Positions 9,901 to 18,639 of a stretch of 64,000 nt of DNA are shown piece after piece. Location: assembly GCA_024402535.1 (NCBI GenBank), contig JAKSTN010000007.1, positions 18,159 to 82,158 of the forward strand, in the 5' to 3' direction. A model generated the notes under the pieces. That model ran no database searches. It saw nothing but the letters and a program-made list of their open reading frames with translations, and was not told the DNA's origin. Each line of letters opens with the position of its first letter. Within the stretch, counting starts at the first letter, position 1. The position numbers and the translations under genes are program-made. Origin of the DNA: Treponema sp. Its GTDB lineage: Bacteria > Spirochaetota > Spirochaetia > Treponematales > Treponemataceae.

Positions 9901-12900
9901 GATAAAGAAACCATCTACTCAATGGCTTCTGTAGATATGCATTACGATTCAGTTTCTGACCTTTACTTTATGGGACCAGATTCAAAATTCTACTTCTACG
10001 CAAACTTCCCTGGACCAATCAGTGTTGACCTGAACGGTGCAAAAGACGGCCTCAAAATGGACGTTGAAGGAAATCTCATAACTATTACTCCTGTAAAAGA
10101 CGGTCGTTACAACGGCGTTTCAATTAAAGTTAAGGATATCCTTGGAGATGAACATACTTCAGATAATCTGAACTTTGTTGTAGATTATGCTGCTCCTGAA
10201 CTTAAGATTGAAACACCAGCTCTTCACGAATGGGTTGGAAACGAAATCAAGATTTCCGGAACTGCTGCAGATGTTCTTGGTGTAAGAACAATTGAATACT
10301 CTCTTGATAACGGTGCAACATGGGAATCATTTGTCCTGAACTCAGGCGATCCTGACAACAAGGGTGTTACTTACAGTCAGGAAGTAACAATTTCTCACAT
10401 GGCTGATGGTCTTATTCCAATTGATGTTCGTGCAACAGATATCACAGGAAATGTTTCAACAGCACGTATTGCCGTATTCAAAGATGTTACTCCACCGGAA
10501 GTAAATGTTGTTCTCCCACTTGGAGAAGATATTGTAAACGGTGAAACACTTATCGTATTTGATATTAAAGATAACGGTCTCTACAACAGAACAGAATATG
10601 TTCTGCCACCAACAGTTGCAGCTGAAGGAAATGGACATACAGAAATTCCATTCAGACCTCTTGTAGCAACAATGATTGGTACAAAAGAAATGCCTATTGA
10701 TGATGCAATGTCATTTGAATTCTATGATGATGCAGGTAACAAGACTATAATCGAAAAATGGGCATTCCTTATTGATAATGAATCAGACCTTCCAGTTTCT
10801 GAAATTCACGTTCCAGAAGAAAATCAGGTTATTACCCGTGACTTCACAATTTCTGGTATCGTAACAGATGATGATGGAAAATCAACAATCTTCTATAAGA
10901 TTGATGACGGTGAATTCATTCAGTACCCAGAAATGGGAACAAGTTTCTCTATTGATGTTCCTATCTCATCAATGAGAGATAACGAACATACAGTTACCGT
11001 TTACGCTGTTGACGTAAACGGAATTAAGGGACCTGAAGCAGTTCGTACATATCGTGTATCTTTGGCTGAACCAAAGGGTGTTCTCGTATCACCTGATATG
11101 GATACATCTGTTCGTGGTGTAATTACACTTGCTGGTTGGGCAAACGATAAGAACGGTATTGCAGATGTAAAAGTTTCTCTTGATAACGGTAACTCTTATA
11201 ATGATGCAATTCTTACAAAAGTTGACGGTGCTGATGCTGACTGGACTTACACAGTAGATTCTCGTGCAATTCCTGGTGGTTCTCAGGTTGTCTTCCTTAA
11301 GATTACAGATAATTACGGAATCCAGGGACTTTACTCAAGCTTGATTAACATTGATAACCAGGCACCAACTCTTTCTCTGGAACTTCCAATTGACGAATCA
11401 ACAACAACAGGACAGCTGTTCTTCTCTGGTTATTCATTTGATAACGTTGAAATTACAGACATGCACGTTACAATTAGAAATCTGGAAAAATTCACAGAAC
11501 CATATGTTGAAAGCTTCCCGATTGACCGTGTAATTGGTAAAGTCCTGGATATTACATCACTTGCCGATGGTTTCTATAACATTGAACTTACAGCAATTGA
11601 TGCTGCCGGAAACTCTTCAAACGTTTCACGCAATGTTCACCTGGATAAAAAACGTCCACAGGCAGTTGTTGATATTCTGTATCCATTGAATGGTGAACAT
11701 AAAACTGGTGAATTCAATATTTATGGTCAGGCAGAATCAGAAGGAAAAATTTCTCTCCTGAATCTGTATGTTGATGATAAATATATTGCAGAAACTGAAC
11801 TCACAGATTCAGGCTTCTACAAGTTTGGAATTACACAGGACCTTCTTGCAAACGGCGAACACTACTACTACGTAGAAGTTGTTCTTGAAAACGGCGTTAA
11901 GATTTCTTCTCCAGTTCAGAAAATCACTTATAGTGCAAACGGACCATGGGTTACAATTGATAACTTTGTTTATGGTTCATTCGCAATGGGCCGTCCATAC
12001 CTTCGCGGTCGCGCAGGTTACACAATCGACGGTGATGAACTTCTTTACTCAAAAACAAAAGAAGCTCCTATTGAATTGAAAGAAGAAGTTGCTGCAAAAG
12101 TTGTAGAAAAGATTGAACTTTCTATGGATAACGGACGTACGTTCATTCCACTTTCAAAAGGTGATAAGTGGATGTACCGTATTGAAAACGAAGACTGGCC
12201 GGAAGGTTATCACTTCCTGCTGCTCCGCGCAACAATGAAGAATGGTGAAACAGCAATTGAACGTACAATTGTTCAGATTGATAATACAAATCCTTCTGTA
12301 CATCTGATTGCACCTGAAGTTGGCGGACGTTACAACCAGGAACTGAACTTTTCAGGACTTTCTGGTGATGATGTTGGACTTGAAGCTGTAACTGTAACTC
12401 TGCGTAAGGGTGATAAATCATCTTATGAAGTTCCATCATTCATCCAGGGACTTTACGTAGACTTCCACTTCTGGGGTGCTACACTCTTTGATGTTGGTGC
12501 AGGTCTTACATTCTTTGATGACAACGTTAAACTTCAGTTCCAGTGGGGACAGTTTACACAGGCTCAGCGTGATACAGTTTCTTCACTGCTGAACCAGCCA
12601 CAGTCAGATATGCGTTACGGTGGAAACGTAATGGGTATCAAGCTGCTTGCAAACATTTCTTCTATTCCATTCAGCTATTTCTTTGGTCATGACTGGGACT
12701 GGTTGTCTGCAAGTGTTGCCGTTGGTGCTAACTTCTCTTACTTCACTGAAACAAACTCTGGGGTACCACAGGTTCTTTCTTCTGGTCTCTTCCAGATTGA
12801 ATTCCCTAAAGCTAAGTTCAACGGTGTAAAAATGTTCAGTACTGTTTCGGGATACACTGAGGGATCACTGTGGTTTATTCCTACAGATATTCAGACAGAT

Positions 12901-12966
12901 GCAGCAAATGCACCTAAGAAAATTGTTCCACAGATTTCTGTCGGATTGAGAGCAAACGTATTCTAA
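6916..12966 (+). CDS. Very large exported Ig-like repeat protein with outer-membrane-type C-terminus
   Basis: 2016 residues. A signal peptide (residues 1-22, cut near SFA-HGKK) is followed by about eleven recognisable copies of a beta-sandwich motif of the form (I/F)-x-(G)-x-(A/V)-x-D-x-x-G-(I/V), each about 90-110 residues apart and often followed by YSLDNG. This resembles bacterial Ig-like/cadherin-like domains. The last about 170 residues change character (aromatic, alternating strands) and end ...ISVGLRANVF, compatible with an outer-membrane barrel or anchor. The role is probably surface display, adhesion or envelope architecture (inference). It is the first gene of a three-gene operon: 18 bases separate it from the next outer-membrane protein. 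Confidence 0.8.
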   Translation: MNFKRTLSVFLLAALLVPASFAHGKKDVEEKEVENLNSWQETFSLEGKKKGKYNIMITAKDLGGNTYIEGPHNIFVDPDSDLCIPGITNPVENMRVVGNLNIVGTCKDDDGVQRVELILDGEKTVKAEGGEFWSYYLDTTELEEGAHTIEVMGYDINGLEGKHTKLTWQLDRRQPVTSVKEKDMITDRAMGQLVSGNVKFSGLVEDGNGIKSLAYSLDNGEHFRDIKIKKNDKLKNAEFDISVNTKDFKDGPAVIWFKAVDNSGSTGIYSFLYYIDNTKPDVKIISPAKDQQVNGKFSIAGFAKDAIGITSLSWVYGKDSGEIELIPGNPYWSLDFDATETKDKSVKFSITAVDAAENVVEVSQNILLNPESDKPVVTIASPVAGAQYSAGDELYVRGICLDDDAVAGVNISLDGGEPVYHETKGVYFLSLGDSAEYGTSKHKVTVTGVDTNGVAGNPVTVEFFTLGLVPQYSEPAISVGKDTVPFVNGMEVHPESGSAFTVDIASTAGIKNVRTEYSIGNNEPVAVDVPLKNAASYKASIPVTNEMPFGVVKVKVTATDIYDRSSDYTGLIYVTNTTVVKKDTPVVVFDDSRISVEDGKNLIVNNSEFPASGYLLGDVATDVEIVPETPFATAVLKGNQIQLIPGNAIGTSEEVVVRVTTAKGDKFDSIPLVFSNDTALPLLSIDGYSDSNAIDINNSNISIKGKATCETGMNKVKYRLMSATVLMAKGVISKVNPVDIPADFSDASFDSDGNFSIDIASGNLDDGLYLVEVTAVSAAGNTTVKTVCFNKIPEIEEDEKGKLPVPKAPAIVWFDGSDVYAAAVYQGTLSETFKAFPRSEMVEGNNPLTWSTTDENEKVVSGKYTAAKDPTLSANFALVNEETYMSGMPVTLAFGNDKTVVPGTVIAYIDTGAAVSAATYEIYGEEISGGDVKQTGSAKLTKPLPGETRWTAEIPLKNLPARVTKIKLNIKAGSLTKTIEGSVKIVRPTEEKVIDDKETIYSMASVDMHYDSVSDLYFMGPDSKFYFYANFPGPISVDLNGAKDGLKMDVEGNLITITPVKDGRYNGVSIKVKDILGDEHTSDNLNFVVDYAAPELKIETPALHEWVGNEIKISGTAADVLGVRTIEYSLDNGATWESFVLNSGDPDNKGVTYSQEVTISHMADGLIPIDVRATDITGNVSTARIAVFKDVTPPEVNVVLPLGEDIVNGETLIVFDIKDNGLYNRTEYVLPPTVAAEGNGHTEIPFRPLVATMIGTKEMPIDDAMSFEFYDDAGNKTIIEKWAFLIDNESDLPVSEIHVPEENQVITRDFTISGIVTDDDGKSTIFYKIDDGEFIQYPEMGTSFSIDVPISSMRDNEHTVTVYAVDVNGIKGPEAVRTYRVSLAEPKGVLVSPDMDTSVRGVITLAGWANDKNGIADVKVSLDNGNSYNDAILTKVDGADADWTYTVDSRAIPGGSQVVFLKITDNYGIQGLYSSLINIDNQAPTLSLELPIDESTTTGQLFFSGYSFDNVEITDMHVTIRNLEKFTEPYVESFPIDRVIGKVLDITSLADGFYNIELTAIDAAGNSSNVSRNVHLDKKRPQAVVDILYPLNGEHKTGEFNIYGQAESEGKISLLNLYVDDKYIAETELTDSGFYKFGITQDLLANGEHYYYVEVVLENGVKISSPVQKITYSANGPWVTIDNFVYGSFAMGRPYLRGRAGYTIDGDELLYSKTKEAPIELKEEVAAKVVEKIELSMDNGRTFIPLSKGDKWMYRIENEDWPEGYHFLLLRATMKNGETAIERTIVQIDNTNPSVHLIAPEVGGRYNQELNFSGLSGDDVGLEAVTVTLRKGDKSSYEVPSFIQGLYVDFHFWGATLFDVGAGLTFFDDNVKLQFQWGQFTQAQRDTVSSLLNQPQSDMRYGGNVMGIKLLANISSIPFSYFFGHDWDWLSASVAVGANFSYFTETNSGVPQVLSSGLFQIEFPKAKFNGVKMFSTVSGYTEGSLWFIPTDIQTDAANAPKKIVPQISVGLRANVF

Positions 12967-12984
12967 TTTTGTTTGAGGTTTTAG

Positions 12985-14109
12985 ATGAATAGAAAACTTA
13001 AAAACCTTATTCTTGCGGTTCTTCTCTGCGTAGCAGCAGTGCCTGTTTTTGCAGTAGAAGAATATGTAAGCCTCGTTTATAAGGAAATTGATGTTGCTTT
13101 TGCAAATCGTTCTGATGAAATTCTTGATAAGATTCTTCAGAAATACCAGGGTGACGACTATTATTTCCTTATGGAAAATTATTCCATGAAGAAAGTTCGT
13201 CGTCTGATTATTATAAACGACTACGAGTTTGCCATGAATGCAGATCTTGTTATCATCGACAACAACCTTGATAACATTGAAGCTGTAGAACTTTATGCAA
13301 CAATCACAGATGCTTATGAAATGCAGAAAACTCTGGATCGTCTGGCAGAAGAAAAACGAAGGGCAGAAGAAGTTCGTCTGGTAAACCTTAAAGAAGAACA
13401 GCGTGGTACTGCTGCAAAGCAATACAATGCTGTAACAACAAGTACTGGAAATACTGTTTATGTAACAGGAAAAGACGGTGGTCAACTTACTTACAACGGT
13501 TTGAATTATGGTCTTGGAGTTGTTCCAGGATTTGTAATGAACAGTTCTATAAATGAAGAGAATAATCTTAAGGCTGCTACTGCCGGTATGGCTCTTGATT
13601 TCGGGTATTACACAATTCTTAAAAAAACTAATATTGGTGGTGATCTTGGAATTCAGGCTGGAATCCCGCTTACAGGACAGGATCAGTCTATTTTCGTAGA
13701 TGCAAGCATTGCAGGAAAAGTTGCATTCCGTGATTTTATGGACAAGCTTTTCTTAAGAGCAGGGGTTGCAATTGAAGGTTCCCTGAAAGGTGAGTCAAAT
13801 TCATCACTTTTCAATCAGGATGTTCAGAACGCATTCTTTACACCACTTCTGGGATTCAAATTCCAGGAGATTCCTTTAGGAAAGATGGCTGTTAGTGCCG
13901 GTGTAGACTGGTTTGCAGCACATCTTTGGACACCAGGTCTTAATGCTGCAGGAAAAGTTGATCTTTCTATGAACATTCCGTTTGGAGTTACAGATAAAGT
14001 TATTCTGGACTTCATTATTGGTGCAAGAGATATCGTATTCCTGAAAAATACAGGTCTTGAAAACCGTACAAACTTTGTAATCGCTTTAGGAGGTCGCAAT
14101 GTTAAGTAA
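12985..14109 (+). CDS. Outer-membrane beta-barrel-like protein with helical N-terminal region
   Basis: 374 residues. The signal peptide is 1-23 (ending VPVFA). Residues about 25-145 are helical and charged, including a coiled-coil-like stretch (LDRLAEEKRRAEEVR at about 117-131). From about 160 to the end, Gly- and aromatic-rich alternating strands suggest a barrel of about 8-10 strands. A GAGG-like Shine-Dalgarno precedes the ATG. Cotranscribed with the Ig-like giant upstream, and its 3' end overlaps the next gene by 11 bases. No named family recognised. Confidence 0.7.
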   Translation: MNRKLKNLILAVLLCVAAVPVFAVEEYVSLVYKEIDVAFANRSDEILDKILQKYQGDDYYFLMENYSMKKVRRLIIINDYEFAMNADLVIIDNNLDNIEAVELYATITDAYEMQKTLDRLAEEKRRAEEVRLVNLKEEQRGTAAKQYNAVTTSTGNTVYVTGKDGGQLTYNGLNYGLGVVPGFVMNSSINEENNLKAATAGMALDFGYYTILKKTNIGGDLGIQAGIPLTGQDQSIFVDASIAGKVAFRDFMDKLFLRAGVAIEGSLKGESNSSLFNQDVQNAFFTPLLGFKFQEIPLGKMAVSAGVDWFAAHLWTPGLNAAGKVDLSMNIPFGVTDKVILDFIIGARDIVFLKNTGLENRTNFVIALGGRNVK

Positions 14110-15577
14110 ATGTAAAAAAATCTTTGCTTCCATTCTTTTAGCTTTTTTTGCTTTCAATGCAGTAGCTGCTACAGTTGATCTTGCAGGGCGCTTCCTTGAA
14201 AAGGCTGAAACTGCTTATGAAGACGGTGATGTTGACGGTGCATATAAATATATCAATCAGGCATTGGCTCTTACAAAAAATGATGATGCTGCAACAAATG
14301 TTGTTATTTATGCACAGAGTGTCTATAAAACAAAACTGGAAAGAATCAAGAAAAATTATGATGAACTTGATTTTATTGATGTAACTTCGAATCTTGAACA
14401 GTATCCGAAAGTTGCAAGCAGTTCTGTTAAAAAACTGGTAGCTCAGATTGAAGTTATTCAGAATCAGAAAGCTGAAGCAGAACGCAAGGCAATTGAAAAA
14501 CAGACTCGTGAAGATGAAGCACGCCGTGCAAATGAACAGACTGAGATCATGCGCCAGCAGGCAGAAGATTCACGCAGACTTCAGGAAGAAGCTAACGCAG
14601 AAACCCGTAAGGCTAATGAAGAAAACCTTCGTATTCAGAAACAGAATTCTGAAGAACTGAAAAATACTCTTTCAAGTGGACTTCAGGTTCTTGGTGATGG
14701 TCTTGAAAAATCTTCAAATGAAACAAGAGGTGCAATTAATAAGATTGTATGGATTGTAATTCTTATTGTTGTACTTATTCTTGTAATCGTATTAGTAATT
14801 CTTCTTGTTGCCCGTAAAGGATTCAAGCAGGCAGAAATTCAGCAGGAACAGTATGTTCAGGCATTCCGTATGCTTGCGGCCTCTCAGAATCAGACTAATC
14901 GTCTTATGCTTGGTGGTGTAACAGATCTTTATAACGGCGAAGGTTCAAATCTGCGTATCGCAGGAAGTTCAAGATGGGAAGCAGCTGCTCTGCCTGAAAC
15001 AACAACAAGTCCTGAAGAACAGGAAGAACTTAGAACTCTTGCTTCAAAGTGTGAAGACCTTGGAGCAAAAATTGACCAGGCAACAGTTCGTAAAAACAAT
15101 TCAAAGAACGTTTCAGAACTTTGTTACAAAATTGCTATGGCACTCGGACTCCCACAGGGAGAATCTATGCTGTACTTCTGTGCAGCAATGGTATATGACG
15201 CAGGATTCCTTGCTGTTCCAGAAGAAATTATGGCTTCTGATCAGCTTACAGATGAACAGAGAGCAATTCTCAAGAACCATGTAAATATGGCTGAAAAACT
15301 TCTGGACTTTGTTCCTAAGAAGTTCTGGCAGACATTTGAAGATGCTGCACTCTGTCACCATGAAAATATGGATGGTTCAGGATATCCAAAAGGGCTTAAA
15401 GGGAATGAAATTCCTCAGATTGCACGTCTTATCCGTGTATGTGAAAGTTATATTTCGCTTACAAACAAGCGTAATTATCGTGAGATTTACGATAAAGAAA
15501 CTGCTATTCAGAAACTTAGAGAAAAACCTGAATTCTATGATTCAGATGTAATCGACGTTCTGGAAAGCATTATTTAA
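14099..15577 (+). CDS. Membrane-anchored protein with degenerate HD-GYP domain
   Basis: 492 residues. A signal-like N-terminus (1-24), a TPR-like start (SAYEDGDVDGAYKYINQALAL style), a long coiled coil (about 120-205), one transmembrane segment (about 216-238), then a cytoplasmic C-terminal domain. That domain matches HD-GYP order: AAMVYDAGFLAVPEEIM (about 361-377) where active enzymes read HDIGK, then CHHENMDGSGYPKGL (about 419-433) with the GYP signature intact. The metal-binding His of the HD pair is Tyr and the first helix His is also absent. It is therefore probably a c-di-GMP sensor or pseudo-phosphodiesterase linking envelope state to signalling (inference). Its ATG overlaps the upstream gene by 11 bases. 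Confidence 0.75.
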   Translation: MLSKCKKIFASILLAFFAFNAVAATVDLAGRFLEKAETAYEDGDVDGAYKYINQALALTKNDDAATNVVIYAQSVYKTKLERIKKNYDELDFIDVTSNLEQYPKVASSSVKKLVAQIEVIQNQKAEAERKAIEKQTREDEARRANEQTEIMRQQAEDSRRLQEEANAETRKANEENLRIQKQNSEELKNTLSSGLQVLGDGLEKSSNETRGAINKIVWIVILIVVLILVIVLVILLVARKGFKQAEIQQEQYVQAFRMLAASQNQTNRLMLGGVTDLYNGEGSNLRIAGSSRWEAAALPETTTSPEEQEELRTLASKCEDLGAKIDQATVRKNNSKNVSELCYKIAMALGLPQGESMLYFCAAMVYDAGFLAVPEEIMASDQLTDEQRAILKNHVNMAEKLLDFVPKKFWQTFEDAALCHHENMDGSGYPKGLKGNEIPQIARLIRVCESYISLTNKRNYREIYDKETAIQKLREKPEFYDSDVIDVLESII

Positions 15578-15594
15578 TTAATGAACTGAAAAAA

Positions 15595-15633
15595 GAAAGG
15601 CTGCGCTTTGTAAGTGCAGCCTTTCTTTTTTTA
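15595..15633 (+). terminator. Intrinsic terminator of the 6916-15577 operon
   Basis: AAAGGCTGCGC pairs with GTGCAGCCTTT around a short loop, followed by a run of T. The hairpin lies in the gap before the convergent NlpC/P60 gene and may act in both directions. Confidence 0.8.
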
Positions 15634-15643
15634 GATATGTGAA

Positions 15644-16720
15644 TTAAAAGATATTTGCTGGAATTGAAACTCTTATACCTGTGTACAATACAACGCCGTT
15701 AGTTATAGATTTGAAAATATTCAATGCGGAATTATCGGTGTTGTTATAAACAGAATAGGCAATGTCTTGAACAAGCTGGACTTTTACATCACCTTTTGTA
15801 AGGTTTGGTGTAGAGAATGAAGCCCCTAAAACACCAGGGAAAATAGATGGAGAGATTTCTTCATCGGTATCATGAATGATACTCTTTCCAAAAGTGAATA
15901 CAGGACCCATATAAACGCGGATATTATCATTTACTGTAAGGCTGAATGTGAGAGGCATTTGGAATGCTCCAATCCAATAGTTCCATCTGAAACCGAGACC
16001 AAAGCCTGGTTGTAGTGTTTTGTCAGAAAGTCTTGCGTTTGTCTGGAAATCAACTCCGCGGAAATTCGGCATGAAATTCTTTGAAGTAAGAACGGACCAG
16101 TCTGCCAGAAGCGAAGCATCCACAACAAGCTGGTCAAGAACAGGAAGTGAAACACGTTCTTCCTTAATAACATCTGATCCAGAGTCATGAGTTTCTTCAA
16201 TCAACTTTCCTGATTTATAAATCTGGCCGCATCCGATGTAGCGAGGTTTCCAGTAGGCTTCATTAAGGGAAGAAAGAATTACGCCTGTGTTTGGGCCATC
16301 GCTTAATGCTGAAATGAACTGGTTGTTTCCAATATAAATTCCTACATGGGAAATTGAACCTGTTGTAGTGGTTCTGAAAAATAAAAGGTCTCCAGGTTCT
16401 TTTTCTTTGTCGGGAACGATTTTTGATTTGCTGTAAAGAGCCTGAGCGGTACGTGGCAGCTGAGTGCCGTTTGCCTCGTGGGCAACGTAATAAATAAGAC
16501 CTGAGCAGTCAAATTCATCAGGGCCTGCGGCACCATAAGTATAGGGGCAGCCTACATATTTCTTTGCTTCCCGAACAAGATTCTCACGGTAGGTTTTTGC
16601 TTTTGCGGTAGAAACTTCTTCTGCGCAAAGGTTCAAGCATGTAATACAGAATATGCTTGTAAAAAGTGCCAGGAATTTGTATTTATGGGCAATCAAAATT
16701 TCTTTTCGTGTCTTACTCAT
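15644..16720 (-). CDS. NlpC/P60 cysteine peptidase fused to a beta-barrel-like domain
   Basis: 358 residues. An N-terminal signal peptide ends about residue 33. The NlpC/P60 domain (about 45-175) has nucleophile Cys72 in DEFDCSGL and His125 in GSISHVGIYIG, so it should cleave peptidoglycan stem-peptide links in the periplasm. Residues about 185-358 are not part of the usual family: strand-rich, aromatic, ending ...GIRVSIPANIF like an outer-membrane barrel. This suggests a hydrolase tethered at the outer membrane. GATAAT stands six bases before the ATG with no Shine-Dalgarno, consistent with a leaderless mRNA. Confidence 0.85.
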   Translation of the reverse strand: MSKTRKEILIAHKYKFLALFTSIFCITCLNLCAEEVSTAKAKTYRENLVREAKKYVGCPYTYGAAGPDEFDCSGLIYYVAHEANGTQLPRTAQALYSKSKIVPDKEKEPGDLLFFRTTTTGSISHVGIYIGNNQFISALSDGPNTGVILSSLNEAYWKPRYIGCGQIYKSGKLIEETHDSGSDVIKEERVSLPVLDQLVVDASLLADWSVLTSKNFMPNFRGVDFQTNARLSDKTLQPGFGLGFRWNYWIGAFQMPLTFSLTVNDNIRVYMGPVFTFGKSIIHDTDEEISPSIFPGVLGASFSTPNLTKGDVKVQLVQDIAYSVYNNTDNSALNIFKSITNGVVLYTGIRVSIPANIF

Positions 16721-16756
16721 ATATATATTATCGAATATTTTGGTTAAATAATTAAG

Positions 16757-16785
16757 GCGTCACATGAGTGACGCCTTTTTTTGCT
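16757..16785 (-). terminator. Terminator after the CBM48 gene
   Basis: A perfect GGCGTCAC/GTGACGCC hairpin with a four-base loop, flanked by a T run on the plus side and a TTAATTATT tract on the minus side. It follows the stop of the minus-strand CBM48 gene directly and separates it from the NlpC/P60 gene. Confidence 0.7.
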
Positions 16786-17146
16786 ATTCTGCTTTTTTAG
16801 CGGCTGTTTTACGGGCTGCTTTTTTCTTAAGACCGTCGGTATTTGTTACTACAACCGAGTTGTCTGCGTTTGAATAAGGTGCTGGAATGTATTTGTCTGC
16901 TTTCCAGTCATTTTCCCATTTAATTCCATCCAGAAGGTAACGGAACTGATATTCTCTGTTTGGTTCCAGTTCAAGTTTAATTGAGAAAGAACCATCTTTT
17001 GCCTGTTTGAGTGAATTATCTGTACTGCTCCAGCTGTTGAAATCACCTGCGATGTTGATTGTTTTTGCACCCTGAGCTGCTTCTGCTGAAACTGTGAATG
17101 TAACTTCTACTTTTCCATCTGCTGTAAGTACTTTACTTAATGCCAT
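16784..17146 (-). CDS. Stand-alone CBM48/AMPK-beta-like glycogen-binding domain protein
   Basis: 120 residues and essentially one early-set domain: INIAGDFNSWS (about 27-37), DGSFSIKLELEPNREYQFRYLLDG (about 47-70 in two parts), and WKADKYIPAPYSNADNSVV, the pattern of isoamylase N-terminal/AMPK-beta glycogen-binding modules. No signal peptide, so cytoplasmic. It ends in a Lys/Ala tail (KKKAARKTAAKKAE) similar in style to the tail on PPDK in this window. No catalytic domain is attached; binding of glycogen or a glycan is inferred. A GGAG-type Shine-Dalgarno precedes the ATG. Confidence 0.85.
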   Translation of the reverse strand: MALSKVLTADGKVEVTFTVSAEAAQGAKTINIAGDFNSWSSTDNSLKQAKDGSFSIKLELEPNREYQFRYLLDGIKWENDWKADKYIPAPYSNADNSVVVTNTDGLKKKAARKTAAKKAE

Positions 17147-17300
17147 TTTTGGACTCCTTTTAAATGTAAAATCCCACCAAAAATTAAAGATAATGGAGAT
17201 ATTATAATCTTATTAGCAAAAAAAGTAAATAAAATAGGGGAAAATTCTGTTGACAATTCGAGATTTTTGGGGTTTTAAAACGTTTTCGTAAGAAAATTTC

Positions 17301-17330
17301 TTGCCAAAAATGATACAAAAACAGTATATT
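17301..17330 (+). promoter_or_regulatory. metK promoter
   Basis: TTGCCA (17301-17306) and TATATT (17325-17330) with an 18-bp spacer. Transcription would start near 17337, giving a leader of about 88 bases that holds the riboswitch-like structure. Confidence 0.5.
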
Positions 17331-17344
17331 ATACGTGTACATAA

Positions 17345-17420
17345 CTTATCCGCTGATTTATCCAAATTGCCGGCGGTAAAAAGCATCCGGATGGGAGCTT
17401 AAGAGCTAAACAGGAGGTCC
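17345..17420 (+). promoter_or_regulatory. SAM-II-like riboswitch in the metK leader
   Basis: P1 is CCGCT (17350-17354) pairing with GGCGG (17372-17376). The enclosed loop reads GATTTA-TCC-AA-ATTGC (17355-17370). Downstream comes GAGCTAAA (17403-17410) and then the Shine-Dalgarno GGAGG (17413-17417). The order GATTTA, CC, ATTGC, P1 strand, GCTAAA, GG matches the SAM-II core as known from its crystallised marine example, where SAM binding pulls the Shine-Dalgarno into a pseudoknot. Unlike that compact form, this one has an extra hairpin (17381-17400, AAGC pairing with GCTT) between P1 and GCTAAA. Its position upstream of S-adenosylmethionine synthetase fits SAM feedback on translation. SAM-V shares this core and is the alternative. 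Confidence 0.72.
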
Positions 17421-17424
17421 AATA

Positions 17425-18639
17425 ATGGGCACTATCACAAACAAAAATCACACACTTTTTACATCTGAATCGGTTGGCGAAGGCCATCCAGACAAACTCT
17501 GCGACCAGATTTCTGACGCAATTCTCGACCGCTGTCTGCAGCTTGATCCTGCAGCTCATGTAGCTTGTGAAACATTCTCTACAACAAACTTCATTCTTGT
17601 TGGCGGCGAAATCGGTTTCCAGACAGGAACAAAAGAAGAACAGGAAGCTAACGTTGCAAAAATCATGGCTGAAGCTGAAACAATTGCACGCAACGTTGCA
17701 ATCCGTATTGGTTACGTTTCTGCTGATGTAGGTCTTGATGGTTATCACTGTGAATTTATGAACAGACTTCACGCACAGTCATCTGACATCAACCAGGGTG
17801 TTGTTGGCGAAGGTGTTGAAAACAAAGGCGAACAGGGAGCCGGTGACCAGGGAATGATGTTCGGTTTTGCATGTAACGAAACTTCTGAACTTATGCCGGC
17901 TACAGTTTATTATTCACATCAGCTGCTTCTTAAAGCACATGAACTGCGCCACGAAGGAAAAATCAGCTGGCTCAGACCAGATGCAAAAAGCCAGGTAACA
18001 ATTGAATACGACGGACACAAACCTGTTCGCATCGACGCTGTAGTTATTTCTCATCAGCACGATCCTGAAGTTGACTACGAAACAATCCGTGACACAATCA
18101 TGAAGGAAGTAATCAAACCTGTTCTTGAACCAACAGGGCTTCTGGATGAAAATACAAAATACCACATTAACCCGACAGGCCGTTTTGTAATCGGTGGTCC
18201 AGACGGAGACTCAGGTCTTACAGGACGTAAAATCATCGTTGATACATACGGCGGAATGGGGCGCCACGGTGGTGGTGCTTTCTCTGGAAAGGACCCTTCA
18301 AAAGTTGACCGCTCAGCAGCTTACATGGCACGCTACATTGCAAAGAACATTGTTGCTGCAGGTCTTGCAGACCGCGCAGAAGTTGAACTTGCTTATGCTA
18401 TTGGTGTTGCAAAACCTGTTTCAATCATGGTTGAGACTTTCGGAACTGAAAAAGTGGAAGTTTCAAAAATTGTTGATGCAGTAAATAAAGTGTTCGACTG
18501 CCGTCCTGCAGGAATCGTTTCAACACTGAACCTTAAGCAGCCAATTTATTCAAAGACTGCCTCTTACGGTCATTTCGGTCGTCCTGAATTCCCTTGGGAA
18601 AAAACAGACAAAGTCGAAGCACTTAAAGCAAACATTTAA
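17425..18639 (+). CDS. metK: S-adenosylmethionine synthetase
   Basis: 404 residues, a usual length. It makes SAM from methionine and ATP in the cytoplasm. Signature motifs are [18 protein letters not shown] near the N-terminus, [12 protein letters not shown] (about 133-144), and [19 protein letters not shown] (about 283-301). It starts with an ATG behind GGAGG. The leader carries a SAM-II-like riboswitch, so its expression is probably lowered when SAM is plentiful. It stands as a single-gene unit ended by a nested hairpin. Confidence 0.97.
   Translation: MGTITNKNHTLFTSESVGEGHPDKLCDQISDAILDRCLQLDPAAHVACETFSTTNFILVGGEIGFQTGTKEEQEANVAKIMAEAETIARNVAIRIGYVSADVGLDGYHCEFMNRLHAQSSDINQGVVGEGVENKGEQGAGDQGMMFGFACNETSELMPATVYYSHQLLLKAHELRHEGKISWLRPDAKSQVTIEYDGHKPVRIDAVVISHQHDPEVDYETIRDTIMKEVIKPVLEPTGLLDENTKYHINPTGRFVIGGPDGDSGLTGRKIIVDTYGGMGRHGGGAFSGKDPSKVDRSAAYMARYIAKNIVAAGLADRAEVELAYAIGVAKPVSIMVETFGTEKVEVSKIVDAVNKVFDCRPAGIVSTLNLKQPIYSKTASYGHFGRPEFPWEKTDKVEALKANI

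Noticed and set aside
12865..13485. 206-codon minus-strand frame
   Set aside because: Overlaps the end of the Ig-like gene and the signal peptide of the next gene; composition is that of antisense sequence.
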